Shown in pieces: positions 29,621-38,134 of a stretch of 64,000 nucleotides of DNA; position 1 is the stretch's first letter; the number at the start of each line of letters is the position of its first letter. The stretch comes from Lichenicola sp050954785. Lineage in GTDB: Bacteria; Pseudomonadota; Alphaproteobacteria; Acetobacterales; Acetobacteraceae. The DNA is taken from NCBI GenBank assembly GCA_050954785.1, contig JBPBQO010000191.1, forward strand, positions 6,880-70,879, written 5' to 3'. A program made the translations under genes and the position numbers. The notes beneath the pieces are model-generated. The model saw only the letters and a list, made by a program, of their open reading frames with translations. It was not told the DNA's origin and made no database searches.

Positions 29621-30017
29621 CATATTTGCCGATCATCCCAGACACGGCAGTGCTGAAAAGGAAGGTTTTAAGAGTCGTTGTTTGCTCGGGACTCATCCAT
29701 TGCCAGTAGACAGGTGCCAGTTCGTTCCAGACGAAACTAACCATGCCGATGAATACTAAAACAAACGCACACCAGATGCCCAAAATGGTTGCACGGTGAA
29801 TGTTGAGACGGAAACTCTGGGTCTGATCATGCTCTTTCGAGCGGGCTTCTTCGTCAAGATTACGTGCGGCAAAGCCTATCGCTTCTTTGTCAGCTTGGCC
29901 TTTCTCTAAGCCTTCAGCCTGTAATCTGATCGTCTCTGGGCTGAGTTGATCAAGCGCAGCAGGCCCGAGAATTCCTGCTGCCTGATCAAGCAGCGACGGA
30001 CTGCCGCTCACGTGCAA
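29601..30017 (-). CDS. Two-helix membrane protein, putative toxin partner of the Panacea protein
   Basis: 138 residues. The N-terminal half (1-70) is soluble, with the helical charged stretch LSPETIRLQAEGLEKGQADKE. Two membrane helices follow, about 75-98 (ILGIWCAFVLVFIGMVSFVW) and about 117-132 (FLFSTAVSGMIGKYV). The start ATG 30017 lies 32 bases inside the upstream Panacea gene. Panacea-domain antitoxins are known to pair with diverse toxins, some of them membrane-acting; this gene has the expected position and form. Toxicity is inference. The stop lies within the end of the integrase remnant on the other strand. Base composition is clearly less GC-rich than the neighbourhood. Confidence 0.6.
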   Translation of the reverse strand: MHVSGSPSLLDQAAGILGPAALDQLSPETIRLQAEGLEKGQADKEAIGFAARNLDEEARSKEHDQTQSFRLNIHRATILGIWCAFVLVFIGMVSFVWNELAPVYWQWMSPEQTTTLKTFLFSTAVSGMIGKYVSPRLK

Positions 30018-30465
30018 GCTGCTGAAAGTGTTCCGTGATCAGATCGTCACCGATAACGGAGTTACGGTTATTAATAAAAGTCTGCGACCAGGGCGTGCCG
30101 GGCTGGTGCGTCAGCGCCGAGAGTTGAATGCCAGTCAGTGCACCATATAACTCGTATACTCTGCCTATAATTGATAGGTCGTCGGCACCTGGATACTCAG
30201 GTGCAGAACTAAAAAATCCATGAGAGGGCAAAGGCTGCGTAACAGGCGCGCTCCCGTTCCGCTTCATAGATTGATAGAGATCAGGTACCACAGGCCCGAA
30301 CTGCCAAGCTTCAATCTCGTCACTGATCAATGCTCTGTGCAGAAGAGCGAGACTCCAGCCATGAGCAATGTAGACGAGTTTCATTAATGACATTGGCGTG
30401 AGCGTCCGCCCGTCTACATTGGCAAGCCGTATGAACTGGTTAGCCACGGAACGGGCTGTGTTCAT
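29986..30465 (-). CDS. Panacea-domain (SocA/GepA, DUF4065) putative antitoxin
   Basis: 159 residues. The Panacea domain fills about 1-130: it starts ARSVANQFIRLAN, then LTPMSLMKLVYIAHGWSLAL, then ISDEIEAWQFGPVVPDLYQSMK, the most conserved block of the family. Then come GQLSALTHQPGTPW-like residues (LSALTHQPGTPWSQ). Such proteins neutralise a co-encoded toxin (type II-like), or deliver it for proteolysis as SocA does in Caulobacter. It precedes and overlaps the membrane-protein gene, so antitoxin would be made first. An inverted repeat about 120 bases upstream may be an operator. Lower GC than surrounding genes suggests acquisition. Confidence 0.82.
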   Translation of the reverse strand: MNTARSVANQFIRLANVDGRTLTPMSLMKLVYIAHGWSLALLHRALISDEIEAWQFGPVVPDLYQSMKRNGSAPVTQPLPSHGFFSSAPEYPGADDLSIIGRVYELYGALTGIQLSALTHQPGTPWSQTFINNRNSVIGDDLITEHFQQLARERQSVAA

Positions 30466-30583
30466 CGTTGGATCCTGTCATTCAAGCGATCAAGCACGGC
30501 CATCAATTTATGGCCTGCATCCGTAACAATCTGCAAGCAGAGAAGCGTTACATCCACTAAGGTGGGGATCGCCTAACAGTTTC

Positions 30584-30602
30584 ACAGGTTGAAAACACCT
30601 GT
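30584..30602. promoter_or_regulatory. Inverted repeat upstream of the Panacea gene
   Basis: ACAGGT, seven bases (TGAAAAC), ACCTGT. A perfect six-base dyad about 120 bases before the Panacea start codon. It could be an autoregulatory operator of the putative toxin-antitoxin operon, or part of an integrase recognition region. Position and symmetry are the only support. Confidence 0.35.
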
Positions 30603-30641
30603 TTCCATCGATGCGCGAGTGCCCAATCAGGCCTGGAACAT

Positions 30642-30670
30642 CAGGGAAACCCCAAGGGGAACAGGGAAAC
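30642..30670. repeat. Direct repeats beside tRNA-Thr
   Basis: CAGGGAAAC occurs at 30642-30650 and again at 30662-30670, just outside the 3' end of the tRNA-Thr gene. Short direct repeats next to a tRNA are common as integrase arm-binding sites at the end of an integrated element. No second copy of the tRNA end was found in the window. Confidence 0.35.
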
Positions 30671-30692
30671 AAGGTAAGCTAAGTCCTTGATA

Positions 30693-30767
<75 letters not shown>

Positions 30768-30907
30768 AGCCTTGGGGGCCGTATACAAAACCTTGGGCTT
30801 GACTGCAACATGCGGCCTTATGGCCTGGTCCTGCGTTGTCGGCCTGTTAATCGGTAGGCGGCCATCCTGGCGGCCGACCTCTGTCCTGATCGAGGCGACA
30901 CGACCGC

Positions 30908-32440
30908 ATGACGTCCGACCCTTCTCCGCCCGCGCAAGGCACGGCGACCATCCCGGCACCGGACGGTCCAGGACGACGCGTTTTGGGGCGGAGCCTGCCG
31001 AAGGGGTTCCGTATCGGCGGAGGCAAGGCGAAACGGCCCTCGTTGCGGCTGCACGTGCTGGACGGCCTGTCGGAATGCGCGAGCTGCGGCTTCTTTCAAC
31101 AGGTTCCGCGTCTCCAGCCGGGCCAGGTGGCCAACTGCAAACGATGCCACGGGCAGATGGGCCGGCGCCGGACCAATCCGCCCGTTTCGACGCCGCTCGC
31201 CTTCTGCGTGGCGTCGGCCATCCTGTATATCGTCGCGGTTTCCCAGTCGCTGCTGACCTTCGACCTCTATGGCCGGACCCGGACCATCTCGCTGCTCACC
31301 GGACCCGGCGAGTTGTGGCGCGAGGGCTGGGGGCTGGTAGCGGCACTGGTGCTGCTGGCGACCGTCATCATCCCGCCGATCGTGATCGGGCTGATGCTCG
31401 CGGTCCTGACCGCTGCATCGCGTCCGAAGCTGCCGCGCTGGGCGCCGGGCCTGATGCGGCGCTACGAGCGGCTACGTCCGTGGTCGATGATCGAAGTGTA
31501 TATGCTGGGGGTATTCGTCGCCTACACCAAGCTGATCGACATCGCCCATGTCGAGGTCGGCATCGCCGTGTACGCGCTGGCCGGCCTGATGGTGACGATG
31601 GCGGCAACCGACTCGACGCTGGATGTCGAGCGGGTCTGGCACAAGCGGCCGGTCGCGCGTTTCGCCCGCCGCGCGGATGGCACCCGGATCATCATCTCGA
31701 CCGTGGATGCGTCCGAGGTGGTCCTGCCACCGGCCCGGCGGCTCGTCAGTTGCACATCGTGCGGGCTCGTCTGCGCGACCGATTATGATTTGCCGCAGGA
31801 GCGTGTGCTGGGGAACTGCCCGCGGTGCCAGGCTAAGGTGCGGCGGCGCAAACCGCAGAGCGTGCTCCGCTGCGTGCTGCTGACCGGCTGCGCGGTGATC
31901 CTCTACATCCCGGCGAATCTCTACCCGGTGATGACCATCGTCCAGCTCGGCCGTGGTGGCGGCCACACCATCCTCGCCGGCGTGCGCGAACTGTATGAAG
32001 CTCACATGTTGCCGCTGGCACTGTTGGTGTTTTTTGCCAGCATTACCGTACCGGTGCTGAAGATCTTCGGGCTCGCGGTGATGACCTGGTGCACCTGGCG
32101 CGGCTCCTCCGCCCGTCTGGTCGATCGGGCCCGCCTGTTCCGGCTCATCGACTTTATCGGCCGATGGTCGATGATCGACGTGTTCATGGTATCGATCCTG
32201 GTGGCGCTCGTGCATCTCGGCCGAATCGCCAACATCACCGGCGACCCGGGTGTGTTTGCGTTCGCCTCAGTGGTGGTGTTGACCATATTCGCCGCCAACA
32301 GCTTCGACCCGCGGCTGATGTGGGACGCTGCCGGCATGAATGGCGTCCTGCTTGCAAGGCACGCCACGGGAACAAAGAACCCGCAAGGCGGCGGACGACA
32401 GTCTGCCCGCCCTGCCGCAACGGAGTCTGTCGGCGCGTGA
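30908..32440 (+). CDS. pqiA: PqiA/LetA-family inner-membrane protein
   Basis: 510 residues with two repeats of the PqiA domain. Each starts with a zinc-ribbon-like pair of CxxC motifs (CASCG...CKRC near 56-82; CTSCG...CPRC near 282-307) followed by four membrane helices. The sequence RPWSMIEVYMLGVFVAYTKL in the first half and RWSMIDVFMVSILVALVHLG in the second are the typical repeat signatures. It forms the inner-membrane part of the PqiABC system, which links inner and outer membrane and moves lipids. GTGA overlap with pqiB. Confidence 0.93.
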   Translation: MTSDPSPPAQGTATIPAPDGPGRRVLGRSLPKGFRIGGGKAKRPSLRLHVLDGLSECASCGFFQQVPRLQPGQVANCKRCHGQMGRRRTNPPVSTPLAFCVASAILYIVAVSQSLLTFDLYGRTRTISLLTGPGELWREGWGLVAALVLLATVIIPPIVIGLMLAVLTAASRPKLPRWAPGLMRRYERLRPWSMIEVYMLGVFVAYTKLIDIAHVEVGIAVYALAGLMVTMAATDSTLDVERVWHKRPVARFARRADGTRIIISTVDASEVVLPPARRLVSCTSCGLVCATDYDLPQERVLGNCPRCQAKVRRRKPQSVLRCVLLTGCAVILYIPANLYPVMTIVQLGRGGGHTILAGVRELYEAHMLPLALLVFFASITVPVLKIFGLAVMTWCTWRGSSARLVDRARLFRLIDFIGRWSMIDVFMVSILVALVHLGRIANITGDPGVFAFASVVVLTIFAANSFDPRLMWDAAGMNGVLLARHATGTKNPQGGGRQSARPAATESVGA

Positions 32441-34149
32441 GTGGACAACATGAGCAGCCGGACCGGACCAGCAATCCCTCCGGAGCGCACGACGACCAGG
32501 TATCCGAAGCGACCGTCCGCCCCGCGCGCTTCTCGCTGATCTGGCTGATCCCGATCGTGGTGGTGGCGATCGCCGCCTATCTCGGCTGGCAGACGCTGTC
32601 CCGGCGCGGACCGGAAATCACGCTCGAGTTCCAGACCGCCGACGGACTGACCGCCGGCCAGACCCAGGTCAAGGAAAAGGCGGTGGGGCTTGGAACGGTC
32701 GAAAGCATCCAGTTGTCGGACGACCTCAAGCGGGTCGAGATCCAGGTTCGCATGAACGCCCAGTCGAAGCCGTTCCTGACCAGCAACGCTCAGTTCTGGG
32801 TGGTTCGGCCACGGCTCAGCGGCGCCAGCGTCTCGGGTCTCGATACATTGGTGTCCGGCGCCTATATCGCGGTCGACCCCGGCGTGCCCGGGGGCAAGCC
32901 GCAGGACCATTTCAAGGGTCTCGAGGCACCGCCGGGCGTTCGCTCGGACGAGCCGGGCCGGACCTATACGCTTACCACAGGAAGCATCGGCTCGATCAGC
33001 CAGGGTGCGCCGGTGTTCTTTCGCGATGTCGTGGTCGGCGAAGTGCTCGGCTACACCATGCCGCCAGGTGGCCGCGGTCTCATTCCCGTGCAGGTGTTCG
33101 TGCGCGAGCCGTTCGATCATTATCTTCGCAACGATACCCGATTCTGGAACGTCTCCGGGATCCGGGCGGACTTCGCCGGCGGCGGACTGCACATCCAGAT
33201 CGAGTCGCTGCAGGCGGTGCTGTCGGGTGGCGTCGCGTTCGGGTTGCCCGAGCAACGTCGTGGCAAGGATGCGGACGAGGCGCCCGACAAGGCGGTCTTC
33301 AAGCTCTATGACAGCAAGGAAGACGCGGATACGGCCGGCTACCGCGAGAGGCTGACGATCGTCAGCTACTTCAAGAGCTCGGTGAAGGGCCTGACCCCGG
33401 GAAGTCCGGTCAGCATGTTCGGCCTCCAGGTCGGCAACGTGACGGACGTGAAGCTGCAGCTCGACCAGCAGACCGGCGACGCGCAGGTGCGTGTCGAGAT
33501 GGAAATCCAGCCCGAACGCGTGTTTACCGACGATGAAATTAGCCACGGCTCGATGCCCGACGTGGTCCAGGCCCTGGTCAACAAGGGCCTGCGCGCCGAG
33601 ACCGATAGCGGCAATCTGCTGACCGGCTCGACCGTGATTTCGTTCGCCTTCGTGCCGAACGCGAAGCCCGAGAAGATCATGATGGAAGGCCACGCGATCA
33701 TGCTGCCGAGCAAATCCGGCGGCATCAACGGGATCGTGGACTCGCTTGCAACGGTCGCCAACAAGATCGCCGGGATGCCGCTCGAGCAGATCGGCGACAA
33801 TCTGAGCAACCTGCTCGCCCACACCGACAACACGGTCAACGGACCGGAGCTGAAGCAAGCCTTACTGCAGCTCACCGGCACGCTGAAACATGTCCAGGAC
33901 CTGGCGCAGCATGCCGACCAGGGGCTGACGCCGCTGATGCAGAAGCTGCCCGGCATTTCCAACGATCTCCAGCAGGCCGTCAGCCACGCCAACTCGGTGC
34001 TGGCCTCCTATGGCGGCAATTCCGATTTCCACCACAGCCTGCAGCAGACGCTCGACCAACTGGATGAGACGGCGCGGTCGATCCGCCTGCTGGTCGATTA
34101 CCTCAGTCGCCACCCATCCTCGCTGCTGCTCGGCCGAGGCAAACCATGA
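32437..34149 (+). CDS. pqiB: PqiB/MCE-domain periplasmic lipid-transport protein
   Basis: 570 residues. A single N-terminal membrane anchor (about 34-55, FSLIWLIPIVVVAIAAYLGW) is followed by three MCE domains. They begin near GPEITLEFQTADGLTAGQTQ, RTYTLTTGSIGSISQGAPV and LTIVSYFKSSVKGLTPGSPV. A helical C-terminal part (about 430-570) follows. Three MCE domains and the helical tail match PqiB, whose hexamers form a tunnel across the periplasm. I chose the GTG at 32437, which overlaps the pqiA stop; the preceding frame runs through pqiA. Confidence 0.93.
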   Translation: MSGQHEQPDRTSNPSGAHDDQVSEATVRPARFSLIWLIPIVVVAIAAYLGWQTLSRRGPEITLEFQTADGLTAGQTQVKEKAVGLGTVESIQLSDDLKRVEIQVRMNAQSKPFLTSNAQFWVVRPRLSGASVSGLDTLVSGAYIAVDPGVPGGKPQDHFKGLEAPPGVRSDEPGRTYTLTTGSIGSISQGAPVFFRDVVVGEVLGYTMPPGGRGLIPVQVFVREPFDHYLRNDTRFWNVSGIRADFAGGGLHIQIESLQAVLSGGVAFGLPEQRRGKDADEAPDKAVFKLYDSKEDADTAGYRERLTIVSYFKSSVKGLTPGSPVSMFGLQVGNVTDVKLQLDQQTGDAQVRVEMEIQPERVFTDDEISHGSMPDVVQALVNKGLRAETDSGNLLTGSTVISFAFVPNAKPEKIMMEGHAIMLPSKSGGINGIVDSLATVANKIAGMPLEQIGDNLSNLLAHTDNTVNGPELKQALLQLTGTLKHVQDLAQHADQGLTPLMQKLPGISNDLQQAVSHANSVLASYGGNSDFHHSLQQTLDQLDETARSIRLLVDYLSRHPSSLLLGRGKP

Positions 34150-34802
34150 GGCAGCCATCAATGACCGTCACCGGCTCGCGAACAGGCAGGACCGGGACAT
34201 GTCTGGTCGGCCTGATCGGCACGTTGGCATCGCTGATGCTGGCCGGGTGCGGCTCGTCCGAGCCGAGCTACTATACGCTCAGTCCCTGGCCGGGGGTGGC
34301 GCAACGAGGCGGGCCGCTGACGGTAAAGGTGCGATCACCGACGATCGCGGCGTATCTGGACCGCGACTACATCGTTCGCAACGACCGTGGGTACAAGCTG
34401 AAGCTCGCCGACAATGCGGCCTGGGGCGAGCCGCTCGCGGACATGATCGGCCGAACCTTGGCGCTCGACCTGCAGCAGCGTCTGCCGGGCACCAACGTCT
34501 TTACCCAGACCGGGGCGATCTCGACCGAGGCGCAGGCCACGGTCGAACTCGATCTCTCTCAGTTTGCCGAAGATCATGACGGTCGGGCCGAGATCACCGC
34601 GACCTTGTCGGTCCAGCGGCCGGACGGAGGACCAGCATCCGCCCGTATGATCCATGTGGTCGCAACGCCGGACGGAGCCAGCGTAGCTCAGCTTGCGGCG
34701 TCGTTGAGTCAGTTGCTGGGACAGGTAGCGGACGAGGCCGCGACGGAAGCCCGTGCGATCGGGCCCGTGCCGGCTACGCCGTTGGCGTTGCCGGCCAGCT
34801 AG
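34146..34802 (+). CDS. pqiC: PqiC-type outer-membrane lipoprotein
   Basis: 218 residues. The signal peptide ends in the lipobox LAGC (Cys near residue 36), followed by SSEPSYYTLSPWPG, the typical start of the ABC-type auxiliary lipoprotein (DUF330/PqiC) fold. It should be anchored in the outer membrane and receive the PqiB tunnel. The start overlaps the pqiB stop by four bases (ATGA), completing a tight pqiABC operon. Confidence 0.9.
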   Translation: MRQPSMTVTGSRTGRTGTCLVGLIGTLASLMLAGCGSSEPSYYTLSPWPGVAQRGGPLTVKVRSPTIAAYLDRDYIVRNDRGYKLKLADNAAWGEPLADMIGRTLALDLQQRLPGTNVFTQTGAISTEAQATVELDLSQFAEDHDGRAEITATLSVQRPDGGPASARMIHVVATPDGASVAQLAASLSQLLGQVADEAATEARAIGPVPATPLALPAS

Positions 34803-34811
34803 CAAGCTGAT

Positions 34812-34833
34812 CAGCGACCCGATCGGGTCGCTG
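34812..34833. terminator. Hairpin between convergent pqiC and nusG
   Basis: CAGCGACCC, loop GATC, GGGTCGCTG: a perfect nine-base-pair stem lying in the 42 bases between the two convergent stop codons. It could end both transcripts; there is no clear T run on either side, so efficiency is uncertain. Confidence 0.55.
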
Positions 34834-34844
34834 ACTTAGCCGTC

Positions 34845-35375
34845 TCAGACCTTCTCGACCTGACTGTATTCGAGGTCGACCGGAGTGGATCGTCCGAAGA
34901 TCGAGACGCTGACCTTGAGGCGGCCCTTCTCCTCGTCGACATCCTCGACGGTGCCGTTGAAGCTGGTGAACGGACCATCGGCCACGCGCACCTGCTCGCC
35001 GATCTCGAACAGGATGGACGGACGCGGACGCTCCACGCCTTCCTGGGTCTGCTTCATGATCCGGTCGGCTTCGGAATCCGAAATCGGGGTCGGACGAGTC
35101 TTGCTCCCGAGGAAGCCGGTCACCTTGGGGGTGTCCTTGACCAGATGCCAGGCATCGTCGGTCAGCTCCATCTTCACCAGCACGTAGCCAGGGAAGAACT
35201 TCCGTTCCGAGTTGACCTTCTGGCCGCGCCTGACTTCGACGACGTCCTCCGACGGGACGAGCACCTCGTCAATATGATCGGCCAGGCCCTTCTGCAGGGC
35301 CTGCTCCTTGATCTGCTGCGCGATCTTCTTCTCGAAGCCCGAATAGACGTGGACGACGTACCAGCGCTTCGCCAT
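34845..35375 (-). CDS. nusG: Transcription termination/antitermination protein NusG
   Basis: 176 residues. The NGN domain starts KRWYVVHVYSGFEKKIAQ and contains KFFPGYVLVKMELTDDAWHLVKDTPKVTGFLG; the KOW domain follows with GEQVRVADGPFTSFNGTVEDVD. It binds RNA polymerase and couples transcription to Rho or the ribosome. secE is directly upstream. Unusually, rplK does not follow; pqiC is convergent instead. Confidence 0.97.
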   Translation of the reverse strand: MAKRWYVVHVYSGFEKKIAQQIKEQALQKGLADHIDEVLVPSEDVVEVRRGQKVNSERKFFPGYVLVKMELTDDAWHLVKDTPKVTGFLGSKTRPTPISDSEADRIMKQTQEGVERPRPSILFEIGEQVRVADGPFTSFNGTVEDVDEEKGRLKVSVSIFGRSTPVDLEYSQVEKV

Positions 35376-35413
35376 GACCGCTTCCTAGAACTCCAATTTC
35401 CGGCCGACCGGGC

Positions 35414-35608
35414 TCAGGTGCCGAGGCCGAACAATGACCTGACGCCCAAACCGATGACCTGGTCGACGACGAAGAAGAAAATCGCCGTCAACGCCGCCAT
35501 TGCAACAACGAGGCCGGTCGTGATCAACGTGGTGCGTCGCGACGGCCAGGTAACCTTGGTCACCTCGGAGCGCACCTCGCGCACGAATTTCGCAGGACTG
35601 ACAGCCAC
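35414..35608 (-). CDS. secE: Preprotein translocase subunit SecE
   Basis: 64 residues, the short single-helix SecE of alphaproteobacteria. The amphipathic part FVREVRSEVTKVTWPSRRTT contains the conserved VxWPSR motif; the membrane helix covers about 30-52. It lies 38 bases upstream of nusG, the standard pairing, and just downstream of tRNA-Trp. Confidence 0.96.
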   Translation of the reverse strand: MAVSPAKFVREVRSEVTKVTWPSRRTTLITTGLVVAMAALTAIFFFVVDQVIGLGVRSLFGLGT

Positions 35609-35698
35609 GCCGCACCTTTTTGAAACCGATGGACCGAGCCGCTACCGGCACCGACCAACGCCTACACCAACCTCGCTTGCACCAAGCTGGCAGGCGAC

Positions 35699-35775
35699 TG
35701 GCAGGGGCGGAGGGTCTCGAACCCGCAACCTCCGGTTTTGGAGACCGGCGCTCTAGCCAATTGAGCTACACCCCT
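35699..35775 (-). tRNA. tRNA-Trp (anticodon CCA)
   Basis: Minus-strand cloverleaf. The acceptor stem AGGGGTG pairs with CGCCCCT (one G-T pair). The anticodon loop CTCCAAA has anticodon CCA and sits in a CCGGT/ACCGG stem. The T loop is GGTTCGAGACC and 3' GCCA is encoded. It is placed just upstream of secE, as in other alphaproteobacteria. Confidence 0.95.
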
Positions 35776-35981
35776 GCAGCGCCGCCGTCACCACGTCCGA
35801 CCAGAGACATTGCGGCCCCTGATCTTCCGCCCGGTGAACCCGGCGCAGTGGGCGTAAAGAAGGCGTGGCGACCGAGAAGTCAAGAGCCGGCGATCGATCG
35901 GTCGCATCGGCACACTGTGCGCACCGGGACTTGCCGACCCGGGCCCGAAGGCGCTAACAGATCGCAGCACACGAGCGCCAG

Positions 35982-36055
35982 GCGGGCGTAGCATAGTGGT
36001 AATGCAGTAGCCTTCCAAGCTACCGAGGAGGGTTCGATTCCCTCCGCCCGCTCCA
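35982..36055 (+). tRNA. tRNA-Gly (anticodon TCC)
   Basis: Plus-strand cloverleaf. The acceptor stem GCGGGCG pairs with CGCCCGC, the anticodon stem GTAGC/GCTAC encloses CTTCCAA (anticodon TCC), the T loop is GGTTCGATTCC and 3' TCCA is encoded. In related genomes it is followed by tuf, which is absent here. Confidence 0.95.
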
Positions 36056-36142
36056 CCGCCGACCGCTATCCAGATTATAAATCGAGTTCGGTTGGATGCG
36101 ACAGCACCTTTGGTCAGTCGTATCCGTAACGCTGATCCGGGA

Positions 36143-36228
36143 TGGTGGAAGGGGTTGGATTCGAACCAACGTAGGCGTACGCCAGCGGATTTACAGTCCG
36201 CCCCCTTTAGCCACTCGGGCACCCTTCC
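36143..36228 (-). tRNA. tRNA-Tyr (anticodon GTA)
   Basis: Minus-strand type II tRNA with a long variable arm. The acceptor stem GGAAGGG pairs with CCCTTCC, the anticodon loop CTGTAAA has anticodon GTA, and 3' ACCA is encoded. It is head-to-head with tRNA-Gly: in most relatives tRNA-Tyr and tRNA-Gly are on the same strand, so the opposite orientation here is worth noting. Confidence 0.95.
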
Positions 36229-36340
36229 GGCCGGGGAGGCACCTACGGCCGAACGCCGCGTCTGTCAACGGCCACCGGGCATCATGACGAAAGCGACGGA
36301 CGCTCGGTGACGCGGACGCGCGCACGTCGTAGCATGTCCC

Positions 36341-37279
36341 ATGCGCTCCAAATCCCCAGATCGTCCCGGCCAGCCTTCTCGTTCCGGACCTCCGCCACGG
36401 CCAGCTCCTCCATCCAGATCCGGTCCCCGGTCCGAGGCGCCACGGTCGGCTCCCGATCGCGCCCAATCTGATCGGCCCACGCTGGGACTGCCTCGTCAGG
36501 AGGGCGCTCCGGAGCAGCCCAAGACCGGGCAGCGTCGCAACCAGCACCGTAACCTTCGCAACGAGCCGGCCGGTGCCGCAAACTGGCTGTACGGCACGCA
36601 TCCGGTCATTGCTGCCCTCGGCAACCCGCAGCGCCGCCTGCGCCGTCTGTTGCTGACCGACGAGGCCGAGGCCGGATTGACGGCACGGCTGGGCGGCCCG
36701 CTGCCGCTGCAGGCGGAACGAACCGACCGCGCCAAGCTCGACACGCTGCTCGGTCGCGACGCGGTGCATCAGGGCATGGCGCTGCTGGCCGATCCGCTGG
36801 CCACGCCGACGCTCGAACAGGTGCTGCAACGGCCGGGTCCGATCCTGGTGCTCGACCAGATCACCGATCCCCGCAACGTGGGTGCGATCCTGCGATCCGC
36901 TGCCGCGTTCGGCGTGGCCGCGGTGATCCTGCAGGACCGCAATGCTCCCGAGGAGACAGGCACCCTCGCCAAGGCCGCTTCCGGCGCGCTGGAGGTGGTC
37001 CCGGTGCTGCGTGCAGTAAACCTGTCGCGCACCCTGGTGGCGCTCAAGGCCGCCGGCCTGTGGACGGTCGGGCTCGATGCGGGCGGCAGCCGGCTCGACG
37101 GCGGGGCGTTCCGTGACCGCCGTGTGGCGCTGGTGCTCGGCGCCGAAGGCGAAGGCCTGCGCCGGCTGACCCGCGAGACCTGCGACGAGATCGCCGGCCT
37201 AGTCATGCCGGGCACCATGGAAAGTCTGAACGTCTCCAACGCCGCCGCGGTCGCGCTCTACGAGCTGGTGCGGAGCTAG
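36341..37279 (+). CDS. rlmB: 23S rRNA (guanosine-2'-O)-methyltransferase RlmB
   Basis: 312 residues of the SpoU/TrmH family. A basic, Pro/Ser/Arg-rich N-terminal tail (1-75) is followed by the substrate-binding domain starting NWLYGTHPVIAAL. The knotted methyltransferase domain follows, with motif 1 DQITDPRNVGAILRSAAAFG, motif 2 VALVLGAEGEGL and motif 3 SLNVSNAAAVALYE. It should methylate G2251 in 23S rRNA. Beside tRNA-Tyr and tRNA-Gly, as in other alphaproteobacteria. The stop is three bases from the convergent DUF2256 gene. Confidence 0.93.
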   Translation: MRSKSPDRPGQPSRSGPPPRPAPPSRSGPRSEAPRSAPDRAQSDRPTLGLPRQEGAPEQPKTGQRRNQHRNLRNEPAGAANWLYGTHPVIAALGNPQRRLRRLLLTDEAEAGLTARLGGPLPLQAERTDRAKLDTLLGRDAVHQGMALLADPLATPTLEQVLQRPGPILVLDQITDPRNVGAILRSAAAFGVAAVILQDRNAPEETGTLAKAASGALEVVPVLRAVNLSRTLVALKAAGLWTVGLDAGGSRLDGGAFRDRRVALVLGAEGEGLRRLTRETCDEIAGLVMPGTMESLNVSNAAAVALYELVRS

Positions 37280-37282
37280 GAC

Positions 37283-37453
37283 CTATCCACGCGGCGTCAG
37301 CGACTCGGATGCCGCCCGCGCCGTGCGGCAGGCATCCGAACAGTATTTTACCTGGTTCCAGTCACGTGCCCACTTCTTGCGCCAGGTAAATGGCCGTCCG
37401 CAGCGTGCACAAGGCTTGCTCGGCAGGTCGGACTTGGCAACGCCGCGCGGCAT
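37283..37453 (-). CDS. DUF2256 zinc-ribbon-like small protein
   Basis: 56 residues. The core PCARCGRPFTWRKKWARDW then VKYCSDACR has the CxxC...CxxxC arrangement and the WRKKW motif of DUF2256. ATG 37453 gives the usual family length; a start 23 codons further upstream is possible. Function is unknown; relatives are often found beside cryptochrome/photolyase-related or redox genes, which is not seen here. Confidence 0.78.
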   Translation of the reverse strand: MPRGVAKSDLPSKPCARCGRPFTWRKKWARDWNQVKYCSDACRTARAASESLTPRG

Positions 37454-37753
37454 CAGTTCAGCTTTCCCGTGTTCGTTGGACAGGCAACGTCGCCGGCTTT
37501 CAGACCCAGCGTGTCGTTCCACAATGGTGCTGCACCGGCACTACCTGACCGAACGTAACGCCAGCGATGCGTGTGGCGAGCAGCTGCGCCGAAAGATACA
37601 TACCGGCCGCCAAGAACGTGCCGGGCAAATGTGCCAGGATGATCTCCTGTCGTCTCTCGATATGCGCGTCCAATCATTTCGACCCAACCTGGATGACCCA
37701 GCCGGTCCGAATTGCGCTCCTGATATTTGTCCCCAACGCTGGGCGATGCCCAT
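37454..37753. other. Intergenic region, no gene recognised
   Basis: About 300 bases between divergent small genes. Open frames are present on both strands, but none has a protein-like composition or family match. It should hold the two promoters; I see no clear element. Confidence 0.4.
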
Positions 37754-38128
37754 ATGGTGCGGATGACCAAGCTGTTGATCTGGTACGATGGTGGTTGCCC
37801 GCTCTGCCGACGCGAGATCGCGTTGATGCGCAGGCTCGATCGACGGCAGGCGATCGATTTCGTCGATGTGACACGCGATGGATCTGTCTGCCCGCGCGAT
37901 CGGACCGAATTGCTGGCTCGCTTCCATGCGCTGGAAGACGGTCAGGTTCTGTCGGGCGCGGCTGCGTTCGCGGCGATGTGGCGGGCGATCCCGTTGCTCA
38001 GGCCGGTCGGTCTGGCCGCCCGGAACGCCTCAATCCTGGGCGTGCTTGAGCGGCTCTATGTTCGCTTCCTCCGCATTCGTCCGAGGCTGCAGACGCTGGC
38101 ACGATGGTCCGAACGCCGGCCGGCGTGA
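37754..38128 (+). CDS. DCC-family thiol-disulphide oxidoreductase (DUF393)
   Basis: About 124 residues. The N-terminal IWYDGGCPLCRREI motif with CxxC, then AIDFVDVTRDG and SGAAAFAAMWRAIPLLRPV, are the hallmarks of the DCC (YuxK/DUF393) family, a thioredoxin-like fold of uncertain role. Start choice lies between ATG 37754, ATG 37763 and an upstream TTG at 37727. It is convergent with cysE, six bases apart. Confidence 0.85.
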   Translation: MVRMTKLLIWYDGGCPLCRREIALMRRLDRRQAIDFVDVTRDGSVCPRDRTELLARFHALEDGQVLSGAAAFAAMWRAIPLLRPVGLAARNASILGVLERLYVRFLRIRPRLQTLARWSERRPA

Positions 38129-38134
38129 CCTGAT

